The position numbers were made by a program, and so were the translations under genes. A DNA stretch of 64,000 nucleotides, from NCBI RefSeq assembly GCF_002770725.1, contig NZ_NQVN01000005.1, positions 62,001 to 126,000 of the forward strand, given 5' to 3'. Positions 20,168 to 29,023 of the stretch are shown here, piece after piece; position 1 is the stretch's first letter, and every line of letters starts with the position of its first letter. The notes under the pieces are model-generated. The model had not been told where the DNA came from, did not search any database, and saw only the letters and a list, made by a program, of their open reading frames with translations. The stretch is from Pleomorphomonas carboxyditropha (lineage in GTDB: Bacteria > Pseudomonadota > Alphaproteobacteria > Rhizobiales > Pleomorphomonadaceae).

Positions 20168-21366
20168 TCACCTCTCCAGTAGCGGGCGGCGAGCGGGTTG
20201 AAGCCCATGCGGTAGACGAGTTCGGCCGGGCGTTCGACGTCCCAGACGGCGAGATCGCACCATTTGCCTTCCTCGATCGATCCGGTCTCGCCGGCAAGGC
20301 CGAGGGCGGCGGCGGCGTGGATGGTCATGCCGGCCAGGCACTCGGCCACCGTCAGGCGGAACAGCGTCGCCGCCATGTTCATGACGAGCAGCGGCGAGGT
20401 CAGCGGCGAGGTGCCGGGGTTGCAATCGGTGGCGATGGCGATGCGGGTGCCGTGCTTGCGGAACAGATCGACCGGCGGCACCCTGGTCTCGCGGATGAAA
20501 TAGAAGGCGCCGGGCAACAGCACGGCGACGGTGCCGGCGGCGGCCATGGCGGCGGCGCCCGCCTCGTCGGTGTGCTCGAGATGATCGGCCGACAGCGCGC
20601 CGTGGCGAGCGGCGAGCGCCGCGCCGCCGAGGTCGGACAACTGGTCGGCGTGCAGCCGCACCTTGAAACCCAGGCGGCGGGCGGCCGAGAACAGTTCGTC
20701 CACCTCGTCGGGCGAGAAGGCGATCGCCTCGCAGAAGGCATCGACGCAGTCGGCCAGCCCTTCGGCGGCGATGGCCGGCAGCATGTTGTCGCGAACGAGC
20801 GCCAGATAGCCGGCGCGGTCGTCGCGGAATTCGGTCGGCAGCGCGTGGGCGCCGAGGAAGCTGGTGCTGACCGTCACCTTTCGCTCGCTGGCAAGGCGGC
20901 GGGCGGCGCGCAACTGGGCGCGCTCGCTGTCGAGATCGAGGCCGTAGCCGGACTTGACCTCGACGGTGGTGACGCCCTCGGCGATCAGGTGATCGAGGCG
21001 GGGCAGGGCGCTTGCCAGAAGACCGTCCTCGCCGGCCGACCGGGTGGCCGTGACGGTCGAGACGATGCCGCCGCCGGCGCGGGCGATCTCCTCGTAGCTG
21101 GCGCCGGCGAGGCGCAGCTCGAATTCGTGGGCGCGGTCGCCGCCGTGCACGAGGTGAGTGTGGCAGTCGATGAGGCCCGGCGTCACCAGCCGTCCCTCGA
21201 GGTCGATCGTCTCGGCATCGGAAGCCGTCGCCGGCAGGCCGGCCTCGGGACCGGCATAGGCGATGCGGCCGTTGACGGCGAGGATCGCCGCCCACTCCAC
21301 CGGCGCAATACTGGCGGGATCGGCCATCGTGACGAGGCGGGCGTTGCGGAACAGGCGGGCAGCCAT
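20164..21366 (-). CDS. hutI: Imidazolonepropionase
   Basis: Amidohydrolase-fold metalloenzyme that opens 4-imidazolone-5-propionate to formiminoglutamate. Metal ligands are visible in [12 protein letters not shown], in FLGAHALP and [10 protein letters not shown], and in [12 protein letters not shown]. Upstream in-frame starts exist at ATG 21396 and TTG 21408; I choose ATG 21366 because the protein then begins [14 protein letters not shown] like its relatives (400 residues) and because the longer forms would place the start codon inside or right beside a likely operator at 21398. It is the first gene of hutIHG. Confidence 0.93.
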   Translation of the reverse strand: MAARLFRNARLVTMADPASIAPVEWAAILAVNGRIAYAGPEAGLPATASDAETIDLEGRLVTPGLIDCHTHLVHGGDRAHEFELRLAGASYEEIARAGGGIVSTVTATRSAGEDGLLASALPRLDHLIAEGVTTVEVKSGYGLDLDSERAQLRAARRLASERKVTVSTSFLGAHALPTEFRDDRAGYLALVRDNMLPAIAAEGLADCVDAFCEAIAFSPDEVDELFSAARRLGFKVRLHADQLSDLGGAALAARHGALSADHLEHTDEAGAAAMAAAGTVAVLLPGAFYFIRETRVPPVDLFRKHGTRIAIATDCNPGTSPLTSPLLVMNMAATLFRLTVAECLAGMTIHAAAALGLAGETGSIEEGKWCDLAVWDVERPAELVYRMGFNPLAARYWRGE

Positions 21367-21397
21367 GTCGGTACCTGAGGTGGATGTCGTTCCCATA

Positions 21398-21407
21398 TGT
21401 ATAGACA
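21398..21407. promoter_or_regulatory. Possible HutC (GntR-family) operator upstream of hutI
   Basis: TGTATAGACA, an imperfect palindrome of the TGTnTAnACA form, resembles the TGTATATACA-type sites reported for HutC. It lies 32-41 bases upstream of the chosen hutI start and about 210 bases before the divergent SDR gene. No hutC gene is in the window. A looser related sequence, TGTCTAGAGATGTATAT, occurs near 22428-22444 before the ABC transporter operon. The rest of the 250-base hutI-SDR gap shows no other clear signal. Confidence 0.4.
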
Positions 21408-21614
21408 ACCTCGATGGTGATGCAAGCCATTGGCAAGGGCATCATGGGAGACGGCAGCCGGCTTGCGCAAGACAGCCGCGCGAAATCCGAATGGGCCATC
21501 GAAAATCGGTATTACCTCTATGGACATCATAGCCCGGAAATGCTGCATTGCCGGCCGCATCGTCCGGCTGCTCCAGAAGGGCCGGAAAGTCCTGTTTTTG
21601 CCGGAGTTCCCCGC

Positions 21615-22388
21615 ATGCCGCCGCTCGCTCTCTTCAGTCTCGAAGGCCGCAGGGCGCTGGTGACCGGGGCGAGCCGGGGCATCGGCCGGGCGCTTGCCGA
21701 GGCGCTGGCCGGCGCGGGTGCCGACGTCGCGATAACCGCCCGCGACGCGGCGTCGCTCGAGGAAACCGTTGCCGCCATCGCGGCGCTCGGCCGGCGCGCC
21801 GTGCCGCTCGCTCACGACGTGCGCGATGTCGCCGGCAGCCGGTCGGTCGTCGAGAAGGCTGCCAACGGGCTCGGCGGGCTCGACATCCTCGTCAACAACG
21901 CCGGCTACGAGGAAGTGACGCCGTCGCTCGACATCGAGGAGGAGGTGTGGGACCGGGTGGTCGACACCAACCTCAAGGGCGCCTTCTTCGTGGCGCAGGC
22001 GGCGGCACGGCAGATGCAAGCCGCCGGGCGGGGCGGCGCCATCGTCAACCTCGCCTCGCTGACCAGCTATGTCGGCGTGCCGACCGCCGTGCCCTACGGC
22101 TCGTCGAAGGCCGGCATTGTCGGCATGACGCACGCGCTGGCCACCGAATGGGCCGGCCTCGGCATCCGCGTCAACGCCGTGGCGCCCGGCTATTTCCGCA
22201 CGGCGATGACCGACGTTTTCTACCGCGACGATGGCTGGCAGACCTCGATGCTCGGCAAGATTCCGCTCGGTCGCTTCGGGGCGCTCGGCGACCTGGCCGG
22301 CACGGTGATCTTCCTCACTTCCGACGCCTCCGCCTACGTCACCGGCCAGTGCATTCCGGTGGATGGCGGCTATCTTGCCTCAATTTGA
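21615..22388 (+). CDS. SDR-family oxidoreductase
   Basis: 257-residue classical short-chain dehydrogenase. ATG 21615 gives the normal start MPPLALFSLEGRRALVTGASRGIGRALAEALA; the open frame extends 200 bases upstream without conserved sequence. The NAD(P)-binding TGASRGIG, the NNAG motif, the catalytic Ser in NLASLTSYVG and Tyr-x-x-x-Lys in YGSSK are all present, as is the C-terminal GQCIPVDGGYLAS. It resembles gluconate 5-dehydrogenase or 3-oxoacyl reductase-type SDRs. It precedes an ABC importer and two further dehydrogenases on the same strand, so a role in oxidising an imported polyol or sugar acid is likely. Exact substrate unknown. Confidence 0.88.
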   Translation: MPPLALFSLEGRRALVTGASRGIGRALAEALAGAGADVAITARDAASLEETVAAIAALGRRAVPLAHDVRDVAGSRSVVEKAANGLGGLDILVNNAGYEEVTPSLDIEEEVWDRVVDTNLKGAFFVAQAAARQMQAAGRGGAIVNLASLTSYVGVPTAVPYGSSKAGIVGMTHALATEWAGLGIRVNAVAPGYFRTAMTDVFYRDDGWQTSMLGKIPLGRFGALGDLAGTVIFLTSDASAYVTGQCIPVDGGYLASI

Positions 22389-22512
22389 GGCATGCTTAAA
22401 AATACCTCGGACGGCGGGTGACGACCTGTCTAGAGATGTATATGGTACTGCGGCGCCTCCGGACGGCAGGGGATCGGAAGCGCGGCGAATTCGAGAGTCA
22501 GAGAGTAAGGGG

Positions 22513-23625
22513 ATGACGGAAACGATAGCAGCCGGCACGCCGTTCGCGGTGTCGGTCCGCGACGTCAACATGGTGTTCGACGGCGTGCACGCGGTGCGCG
22601 ACGCCACGTTCGACCTGGAAAGGGGGCGGTTCCTCACCATTCTCGGCCCGTCGGGCTCGGGCAAGACGACGCTGCTCCGGATGATCGCCGGCTTCGGCAA
22701 GCCGACCTCCGGCGAGGTGTTCATCAACGGCCTTGCCGTCGGCAGCGTGCCGCCGCACAGGCGGTCGATCGGCATGGTGTTCCAGAAGCTCGCGCTGTTC
22801 CCGCACATGACGGCGGCCGAGAACGTCGCCTTCCCCTTGCGCATGCGCCGCTTCGACGCGCGCACCATCCCCGACCGGGTGCAGCGGTATCTCGACCTCG
22901 TCAAGCTCGGCAGGCTCGGCGACCGCCGCATCCACGAGCTTTCCGGCGGCCAGCAGCAGCGCGTCGCCATCGCCCGCGCCCTGGTGTTCGAGCCGGACCT
23001 GTTGCTGCTCGACGAGCCGCTGGCGGCGCTGGACCGCAAGCTGCGCGAGGAGATGCAGCTCGAATTCCGCCGCATCCAGCGCGAGCTCGACGTCACCACC
23101 ATCAACGTCACCCACGACCAGCGCGAGGCGCTGGTGGTGTCCGACGAGATCATCGTCATGGACCACGGCCGCATCCAGCAGAAGGCGCGGCCGGAAGCCA
23201 CCTACCGCCAGCCGAACAACGCCTTCGTCGCCAATTTCATCGGCGTCACCAACTTCATCGAGGGCACTGTGGCGAGCGTCGACGGCGAGCGGATCGCCTT
23301 CGAGCGTGCCGGTTTCGCCGGCCGGACTGGCAACGGATTCCGCCCGACGGCCGGTGCCTCCGCTCGCGGGGCGCTCCGGGCCGAGCAGATCCGCATCGCC
23401 GGTGGCCGCGAGGCGCTGGGCGACGTCGATACCGTGGTCGACGGCACGGTCACCGACGCCATCTTCGAGGGCGAGCGCGTCGTCTACGAGGTGGCGGTGG
23501 CCGATCTCGGCGAAGCGACGCTCCGCGTCTTCGACCATGACCCCGTGGCCCATAGCCAGCACGACGTCGGATCGGCGGTTGCGCTGGGATGGAACGTGAA
23601 GGATGTGCTGGTCTTCGGGGATTGA
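22513..23625 (+). CDS. ABC transporter ATP-binding protein, spermidine/putrescine type
   Basis: 370-residue PotA/FbpC-type ATPase. Walker A GPSGSGKTT, Q-loop VFQKLALFPHMT, signature LSGGQQQRVAIARAL, Walker B LLLLDEPLAALD and H-loop NVTHD are intact, and the C-terminal about 120 residues form the TOBE/OB regulatory domain (GTVTDAIFEGERVVYEV). Start at ATG 22513 follows AAGGGG. It energises the permeases at 24908 and 25846. The 96-base gap to the binding-protein gene contains an 8-bp stem-loop, GCATCGGA/TCCGATGC (23642-23686), that could modulate expression. Confidence 0.93.
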   Translation: MTETIAAGTPFAVSVRDVNMVFDGVHAVRDATFDLERGRFLTILGPSGSGKTTLLRMIAGFGKPTSGEVFINGLAVGSVPPHRRSIGMVFQKLALFPHMTAAENVAFPLRMRRFDARTIPDRVQRYLDLVKLGRLGDRRIHELSGGQQQRVAIARALVFEPDLLLLDEPLAALDRKLREEMQLEFRRIQRELDVTTINVTHDQREALVVSDEIIVMDHGRIQQKARPEATYRQPNNAFVANFIGVTNFIEGTVASVDGERIAFERAGFAGRTGNGFRPTAGASARGALRAEQIRIAGGREALGDVDTVVDGTVTDAIFEGERVVYEVAVADLGEATLRVFDHDPVAHSQHDVGSAVALGWNVKDVLVFGD

Positions 23626-23721
23626 GCCGACCGGCGCGTAAGCATCGGACCGCAAAATGGAAGCCGGTCTTCGGGCGATCCGATGCGGGAAAAAAAGAAA
23701 CAGAGCCAGAGGAGAACGACA

Positions 23722-24834
23722 ATGACTGGATCGACCAAGCCTCCCTTCAATTTCGGCCGTCGCCGTTTCCTGCAGGACGTCGGCCTTGCCGGCGCCGCCG
23801 GCCTCGTCGGCATGCCGTTCGGCCGCGCCTTCGCCGCCGAGCCGGAGAAGCCCAAGGAAATCATCGTCCGCGCCTGGGGCGGTTCCTGGGTCGACAGCCT
23901 GAAGAAGGGCGTCTCCGACCCCTTCACCAAGGCGACCGGCATCGCCGTCCGTCACGACCTCACCGAGGACAACGAGATCCAGCCCAAGCTGTGGGCCGCC
24001 GCGGCGCAAAAGCGCGTGCCGCCGATCCACGTCAACTGGGACACGACCACCAACGCCACCAAGTCGGCGCTGCGCGGCGTGACCGAAGACCTGTCCGACC
24101 TTTCCAACCTGGCGGGCGTGACCGAACTCGCCAAGCCGGTCGGCCTCGACGGCTATCCGATCGTCAACACCTACGGCTACGTCTACGTGCTGGCCTATCG
24201 TCCGGGCGCCTTCCCGGACGGCGCGCCGAAGTCGTGGAAGGACCTGCTCGACCCGAAGTTCAAGGGCCGCATCGCCCTCTACAACGACGGCATCGGCTTC
24301 CATTTCCCGGCGCAGGTGGCCGGCGGCGGCAAGCTCGAGGACATCCCCGACAACATGCAGCCGGCCTGGGACTTCATCGCCAAGATCAAGGAACAGGCAC
24401 CGCTGCTCGGCGAGGACCCGGACTTCACCGCCTGGTTCCAGAAGGGCGAGATCGACGCGGCCTGCACCATCTCCACCAATGCCCGCGAAGCCAAGGCCAA
24501 CGGCGTCGACATCGCCTGGACGGTGCCGGAAGAGGGCGCCAAATACGACACCGACGGCCTGTGGATTCCCAAGGGCCTGCCGGAGAACGAACTCTACTGG
24601 GCCAAGCAGTACATCAACTTCGCCATCACCAAGGAAGCGCAGCAAGTCTGGCTCGACGGCCTCGGCCTGCCGGGCGTGGTGCCGGGCGTCACGCCGCCGG
24701 CCGACCTCGTCGGCGACCCGTCCTACCCGACCACCGAAGCCGACTTCGGCAAGCTGATCCGCATCTCCTCCAAGGTGCAGGTCGAGCACGAGAGCGAGTG
24801 GTTCGGCAAGTTCAAGGAAATCATGCAGGGCTGA
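23722..24834 (+). CDS. ABC transporter substrate-binding protein, Tat-exported
   Basis: 370-residue periplasmic binding protein of the PotD/FbpA-like family. The N-terminus carries a twin-arginine signal (GRRRFLQDVGLAGAAG, then AFA before the mature protein at about residue 39), so it is probably folded before export. The mature part begins with EIIVRAWGGSWVDSLKKG and includes a PKSWKDLLDPKFKGRIALY hinge segment typical of the family. ATG 23722 follows a good GGAG. The ligand cannot be read from sequence; the family binds polyamines, thiamine, iron or organic anions. Downstream enzymes suggest a hydroxylated compound. Confidence 0.9.
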   Translation: MTGSTKPPFNFGRRRFLQDVGLAGAAGLVGMPFGRAFAAEPEKPKEIIVRAWGGSWVDSLKKGVSDPFTKATGIAVRHDLTEDNEIQPKLWAAAAQKRVPPIHVNWDTTTNATKSALRGVTEDLSDLSNLAGVTELAKPVGLDGYPIVNTYGYVYVLAYRPGAFPDGAPKSWKDLLDPKFKGRIALYNDGIGFHFPAQVAGGGKLEDIPDNMQPAWDFIAKIKEQAPLLGEDPDFTAWFQKGEIDAACTISTNAREAKANGVDIAWTVPEEGAKYDTDGLWIPKGLPENELYWAKQYINFAITKEAQQVWLDGLGLPGVVPGVTPPADLVGDPSYPTTEADFGKLIRISSKVQVEHESEWFGKFKEIMQG

Positions 24835-24856
24835 TCGCCCTTCCTGTTTCATCAGG

Positions 24857-24880
24857 GTCCGCCGCTCCGAAGCGGCGGAC
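24857..24880. repeat. Stem-loop after the binding-protein gene
   Basis: Perfect 10-bp inverted repeat, GTCCGCCGCT (24857-24866) and AGCGGCGGAC (24871-24880), with a four-base loop, 20 bases after the stop. A GC hairpin here, with only CGCCTTTCG behind it, is the usual arrangement that protects binding-protein mRNA and lowers expression of downstream permeases. Confidence 0.7.
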
Positions 24881-24907
24881 CGCCTTTCGAGAAAACTAGC
24901 CTGAACA

Positions 24908-25849
24908 ATGCGCCCGAGCCGCACATCCTATCCCCTGTCCTGGCGACTGATGGACGCCCTCGAAGCGATCGCCGCCGCCGTCTGGCCGCGCAGCTTCTCG
25001 GCGGCCGTGCCCTGGCTGATGCTGTTGCCGGCCGTCGTGCTGGTCGGGCTGCTGGTTCTCGGCCTCTGGGACATGGCCGATGGTTCGTTCCGGACGCTGG
25101 ATACGGCGACCTTCCTGCCGTCCGACGATTATTCGCTGGCGAACTATCACCGCGCCTTCACCGAGAGGCTGTTCTTCACGGTGGCGAGCCGCAGCCTGAT
25201 CGGTTCGCTGATCGTCACGGCGATCACGCTCTTTCTCGCCTTTCCCTATTCCTACGTCATGGTGCGCACCCGCTCGGCCGCCTTGCGCAAGTTCCTGCTG
25301 ATCGCCCTGTTCCTGCCGTTCTTCATCGGCCAGGTGGTGCGCGCCTACGGCTGGCTGATCATTCTTGGCTCGCAGGGCATGGTCAACGAGGCGCTCGGCC
25401 TGGTCGGCGTATCGCCGATACGCCTCCTCTATAATTATCCGGCGGTGCTGTTCGGCCTCGTGCAGTACATGCTGCCGTTCGCCGTGCTGATGCTGGCGCC
25501 GGCGCTCACAGCAATACCCGAGGAGATGGAATCGGCGGCCGGTTCGCTCGGCGCCAACTGGGTGAGGACCTTCCTCCACGTGGTGCTGCCGCTCGCCAAG
25601 CCGGGCTTCATCGGCGCCGGCCTGGTGGTGCTGACGCTGTCGCTCACCGATTTCGCCATCCCGGCCATCCTCGGCGGCGGCTCGCAGGACTTCATCGCCA
25701 ACGCCATCTACGACCAGTTCTTCCGGACCTCCGATCAGGGCATGGGCGCAACGCTGGCGCTGCTCCTGGTGGCCGTCGGCTCGATGATGGTCGGCGTGGT
25801 GTTCGCGCTGTTCGGGGCCGGCACGCTGGCCATGGGGAGGTCGAAATGA
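24908..25849 (+). CDS. ABC transporter permease, PotB type
   Basis: 313-residue inner-membrane permease with about six membrane helices. The first is at residues about 37-57 (VPWLMLLPAVVLVGLLVLGLW) and there is a long first periplasmic loop. The EAA-type coupling motif is EEMESAAGSLGANWVRTFLHVVLPLAKPG, about 90 residues from the end, which contacts the ATPase. Pairs with the next gene, which it overlaps by four bases (ATGA). Confidence 0.92.
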   Translation: MRPSRTSYPLSWRLMDALEAIAAAVWPRSFSAAVPWLMLLPAVVLVGLLVLGLWDMADGSFRTLDTATFLPSDDYSLANYHRAFTERLFFTVASRSLIGSLIVTAITLFLAFPYSYVMVRTRSAALRKFLLIALFLPFFIGQVVRAYGWLIILGSQGMVNEALGLVGVSPIRLLYNYPAVLFGLVQYMLPFAVLMLAPALTAIPEEMESAAGSLGANWVRTFLHVVLPLAKPGFIGAGLVVLTLSLTDFAIPAILGGGSQDFIANAIYDQFFRTSDQGMGATLALLLVAVGSMMVGVVFALFGAGTLAMGRSK

Positions 25850-26646
25850 AGGGCGACCGTTCCAAGGCCGTGACGCTCTGGACCTTCGTCACCATCGCGC
25901 TGGTCATGCTGTCGGCGCCGACGCTGGTGGTGCTGGGCGCCTCGTTCACGGCCGGCAACATGATCACCTTTCCGCCCGAGGGCCTGTCGCTCAAGTGGTA
26001 CGCGGCGATCGCCGGCGCCACCGACCTGCGCGACGCCTTCCTGCGCTCGGTGATCGTCGCCACCATCTGCACGGCGATCTCCATCCCCACCGGAACGCTG
26101 GCCGGCATCGCGCTGGCGAAATATCGCGTGCGCTTCGCCTGGGGCGTGCAGGTCTACCTGCTGCTGCCGTTCACCGTGCCGCTGATCGGCTCGGGCATCG
26201 GCCTGATGCTGATCTTCGGCAAGTGGGGGCTGCTAGGCCAGCTCTGGCCGGTGGGCATCGCCTGCGCGGTGATCAACCTGCCGTTCATGATCTGGGCGGT
26301 GACGGCCAGCGCCGCCAGCCTCGACCCGGATCTGGAGCTGGCCGCCGCCAACTGCGGCGCGCCGCCGCTGTCCACCTTCCTGGCGGTGACGGTGCCGGCG
26401 GTGACGCCCGGCATCATCACCGGCGCGCTCCTGATGTTCATCCTGGCGCTCAACGAGTTCCTGGTGTCGCTGCTGCTGGTCGACGCGCGCATCGTCACGC
26501 TGCCGGTGCAGATCTACAATTCCATCCGCTCCATCATCACCCCCGACCTCGCCGCCATCTCCGTGGTGTTCATCGCCGTCGCCGCCATCGCCATCGCGCT
26601 GCTCGACTGGCTGGTCGGGCTGGACATTTTCCTGAAATCGAAATGA
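25846..26646 (+). CDS. ABC transporter permease, PotC type
   Basis: 266-residue second permease, with membrane segments from residue about 10 (LWTFVTIALVMLSAPTLVVLG) to the C-terminal AISVVFIAVAAIAIALLDWLVG. The coupling loop is LELAAANCGAPPLSTFLAVTVPAVTPG. It overlaps the PotB-type gene and is followed 34 bases later by the HisD paralogue, so import and oxidation genes are probably co-transcribed. Confidence 0.92.
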   Translation: MKGDRSKAVTLWTFVTIALVMLSAPTLVVLGASFTAGNMITFPPEGLSLKWYAAIAGATDLRDAFLRSVIVATICTAISIPTGTLAGIALAKYRVRFAWGVQVYLLLPFTVPLIGSGIGLMLIFGKWGLLGQLWPVGIACAVINLPFMIWAVTASAASLDPDLELAAANCGAPPLSTFLAVTVPAVTPGIITGALLMFILALNEFLVSLLLVDARIVTLPVQIYNSIRSIITPDLAAISVVFIAVAAIAIALLDWLVGLDIFLKSK

Positions 26647-26680
26647 GTGCGCGCCAAGCGCCCTTCCGAGGATCGCAACC

Positions 26681-28003
26681 ATGACCGACGTTTCCTTCCA
26701 CGACTATGCCAAGCTCGACGCGGCGGGCCGCGCGGCCCTGCTCAAGCGCTCGGAAACCGACCTCACCTTCTTCCTCGACAAGGTCGGGCCGATCATCGAG
26801 GCGGTGAAGACGGAAGGCGACGCGGCGCTCCATCGCTTTGCCCGCGACCTCGACAAGTCGGAGGTCAAGCCCGGCGCGCTGAAGGCGAGCGAGGCCGAGT
26901 TCGATGCCGCCTTCAAGGCCGTCGAGCCGGAGGTGGTGGAGGCGATCCGCTACGGCATCGACAATATCCGCCGCTTCCACGAAGAGCAGAAGCCGGAGGC
27001 GATGTGGCTGAAGGAGATCCGCCCCGGCGCCTTCGCCGGCGACCGGGTGACGCCGATCAAGTCGGTGGCGCTCTACATTCCGCGCGGCAAGGGCGCCTTC
27101 CCGTCGGTGACCATGATGACGGCGGTGCCGGCGGTGGTGGCCGGCGTGCCGAAGCTGGCCATCGTCACGCCGCCGACGCCCGATGGTTCGGTCGACGCGG
27201 CGACGCTGGTCGCCGCCCGTCTCGCCGGCGTCGAGACGGTCTACAAGGTCGGCGGCGCGCAGGCTGTGGCCGCCGTCGCCTTCGGCACCGAGACGGTGAA
27301 GCCGGCGTTGAAGATCGTCGGCCCCGGCAGCCCGTGGGTGGTGGCGGCCAAGCGCCTTCTCTCCGGCGTCATCGACGCCGGCTTGCCGGCCGGGCCATCG
27401 GAAGCGATCATTTTCGCCGACGATACGGTGCATGGCGGTCTCGCCGCCCTCGACGTGCTGATCGAGGCCGAGCATGGCCCGGATTCGTCGGCCTATATCG
27501 TCACCCATTCGCGCCGCGTCGCCGAGGAGGCGCTGGCCGCGCTGCCCGAGCATTGGGCGCGCATGACGCCGCAGCGCGTCGAGTTCTCGAAGAAGGTGCT
27601 GGGCGGCGCCTTCGGCGGCATCATCCTGACCTCGTCGGTCGAGGAGAGCCATGCCTTCGTCAACGCCTATGCGCCGGAGCATCTGGAGATCCTCTCCACC
27701 GACCCCTACGCCCATCTCGGCAAGATCACCGAGGCGGCGGAGATCCTGATGGGTCCCTATACGCCGGTCTCCATCGCCAATTTCGGCCTCGGCCCCAACG
27801 CCGTGCTGCCGACCAGCCGCTGGGCGCGCACCTGGGGACCGCTGTCGGTGTTCGACTTCGTCAAGCGGTCGTCGGTCGGCTATGTCACGGCGTCCGCCTA
27901 TCCGGAGCTGGCGCATACCGCCCGGGTGCTCGCCCGCTACGAGGGCTTCTCGTCGCACGAGCATGCGGTGTCGGCGGTGCGCGACGCCTATCTCAAGGGC
28001 TGA
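26681..28003 (+). CDS. HisD-family dehydrogenase with altered metal site
   Basis: 440 residues, clearly of the histidinol dehydrogenase family: Rossmann segments around [23 protein letters not shown] and [19 protein letters not shown], and the general acid/base pair Glu333-His334 (APEHLEI). Compared with E. coli HisD as I remember it, zinc ligands Gln259 and Asp360 become Glu262 and Asn367 and the substrate-binding His367 becomes Ala374 (PNAVLPT instead of TNHVLPT). His265 and His426 (His262 and His419) remain. It sits in an ABC transporter operon with an alcohol dehydrogenase and a kinase, not in a his operon. I therefore think it oxidises another amino- or hydroxy-alcohol, not histidinol; HpsN-type HisD paralogues are a precedent for this kind of shift. 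Confidence 0.85.
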   Translation: MTDVSFHDYAKLDAAGRAALLKRSETDLTFFLDKVGPIIEAVKTEGDAALHRFARDLDKSEVKPGALKASEAEFDAAFKAVEPEVVEAIRYGIDNIRRFHEEQKPEAMWLKEIRPGAFAGDRVTPIKSVALYIPRGKGAFPSVTMMTAVPAVVAGVPKLAIVTPPTPDGSVDAATLVAARLAGVETVYKVGGAQAVAAVAFGTETVKPALKIVGPGSPWVVAAKRLLSGVIDAGLPAGPSEAIIFADDTVHGGLAALDVLIEAEHGPDSSAYIVTHSRRVAEEALAALPEHWARMTPQRVEFSKKVLGGAFGGIILTSSVEESHAFVNAYAPEHLEILSTDPYAHLGKITEAAEILMGPYTPVSIANFGLGPNAVLPTSRWARTWGPLSVFDFVKRSSVGYVTASAYPELAHTARVLARYEGFSSHEHAVSAVRDAYLKG

Positions 28004-28006
28004 GCG

Positions 28007-29023
28007 ATGAAGGCCGTCCGCCTCTATGCCGCCGGCGACCTCAGGGTCGAGGATATCGCGCCGCCACCGGCCCCACGGGCCGGCGAAGTGCGGCTGACCG
28101 TGACGGCGGCCGGCATCTGCGGCTCCGACCTTCACAACTTCCGCACCGGCGCCTGGATCAGCCGGTCGCCGTCGGTGGCCGGGCATGAGTTCGCCGGCAG
28201 GGTGGCGGCACTCGGCGAAGGCGTCGATGGCTTGGCGTTGGGCGATGCGGTGGTGGCCGATTCGCGCGTCACCTGCGGCGTCTGCGCCGCTTGCCGCGAT
28301 GGCCGTCCGAACGTCTGCGAAAAGCTCGGCTTCGTCGGCGAGGTCTGCGACGGCGGCTTTGCCGAGGAAGCGGTGCTGCCGGCCTCGCTGCTCATCAAGG
28401 CGCCCGACGATGCCGATGCGGCGGCGCTGGCCATGGCCGAGCCGTTGGCCGTGGCGCTGCATGCGGTCAGGCGCCTTGCCGCTCCGGCAGGATCGCCGGT
28501 GCTGATCGCCGGCTGCGGACCGATCGGCGGCCTCGCGGCGCTGCTGCTGTCCGAACGGCATGATGGGCCTTTGTTCGTTGCCGACCGCAACGCCGCTCGG
28601 GCCGGACGCGTCGCCGAGGTGACGGGTGCCCGGATCACCGAGCTCACGGCGGAAGCCGTTGCCGGGGTGCTTGGCGGCGCGCCGCTGCTGGCCGCGCTGG
28701 ACGCCACCGGTCATCCCGGCGTGATCGGCACGCTGGTCGATCTCGTTGCGCCGGGCGGTATCTTGGCGCTGGTCGGCATTGGCCACGGCAGCCTGGCCGT
28801 CGATCCGGTGCGGCTGGTCGAGCGGGAGATCACGCTCGCCGGCTGCCACGCCTTTACCGACGAGTTGCCGCAGGCGGTGGCGCTGATGCCGGCGCTTCAG
28901 CATCGTCTGCTGGCGCTGGTCGACGAGACCATCGATCTCGACGGCGTGCCGGCCGCTTACGAGCGCCTTCTGGCCGGCCGGTCGGTTGGCCTCAAGACGA
29001 TCATCCAGCCGAGGCGAGCATGA
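28007..29023 (+). CDS. Zinc-dependent medium-chain alcohol dehydrogenase
   Basis: 338-residue MDR-family enzyme of the threonine/sorbitol/idonate dehydrogenase type. Catalytic zinc ligands are Cys38 (GICGSD) and His60-Glu61 (GHEFAG); the structural zinc has Cys90, Cys93, Cys96 and Cys104. The coenzyme site is [17 protein letters not shown]. It starts three bases after the HisD-like gene and overlaps the kinase gene by four bases. Probably oxidises an intermediate of the same pathway as the SDR and the HisD paralogue. L-idonate 5-dehydrogenase-like enzymes are the nearest family I recognise, but the substrate is unknown. Confidence 0.9.
   Translation: MKAVRLYAAGDLRVEDIAPPPAPRAGEVRLTVTAAGICGSDLHNFRTGAWISRSPSVAGHEFAGRVAALGEGVDGLALGDAVVADSRVTCGVCAACRDGRPNVCEKLGFVGEVCDGGFAEEAVLPASLLIKAPDDADAAALAMAEPLAVALHAVRRLAAPAGSPVLIAGCGPIGGLAALLLSERHDGPLFVADRNAARAGRVAEVTGARITELTAEAVAGVLGGAPLLAALDATGHPGVIGTLVDLVAPGGILALVGIGHGSLAVDPVRLVEREITLAGCHAFTDELPQAVALMPALQHRLLALVDETIDLDGVPAAYERLLAGRSVGLKTIIQPRRA

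Noticed and set aside
22498-24924. Minus-strand open frame of 808 codons opposite the ABC transporter genes
   Set aside because: Crosses two real genes and their gap on the other strand, has low-complexity Arg/Gly/His-rich sequence and no family match. Such frames are common at this GC content.
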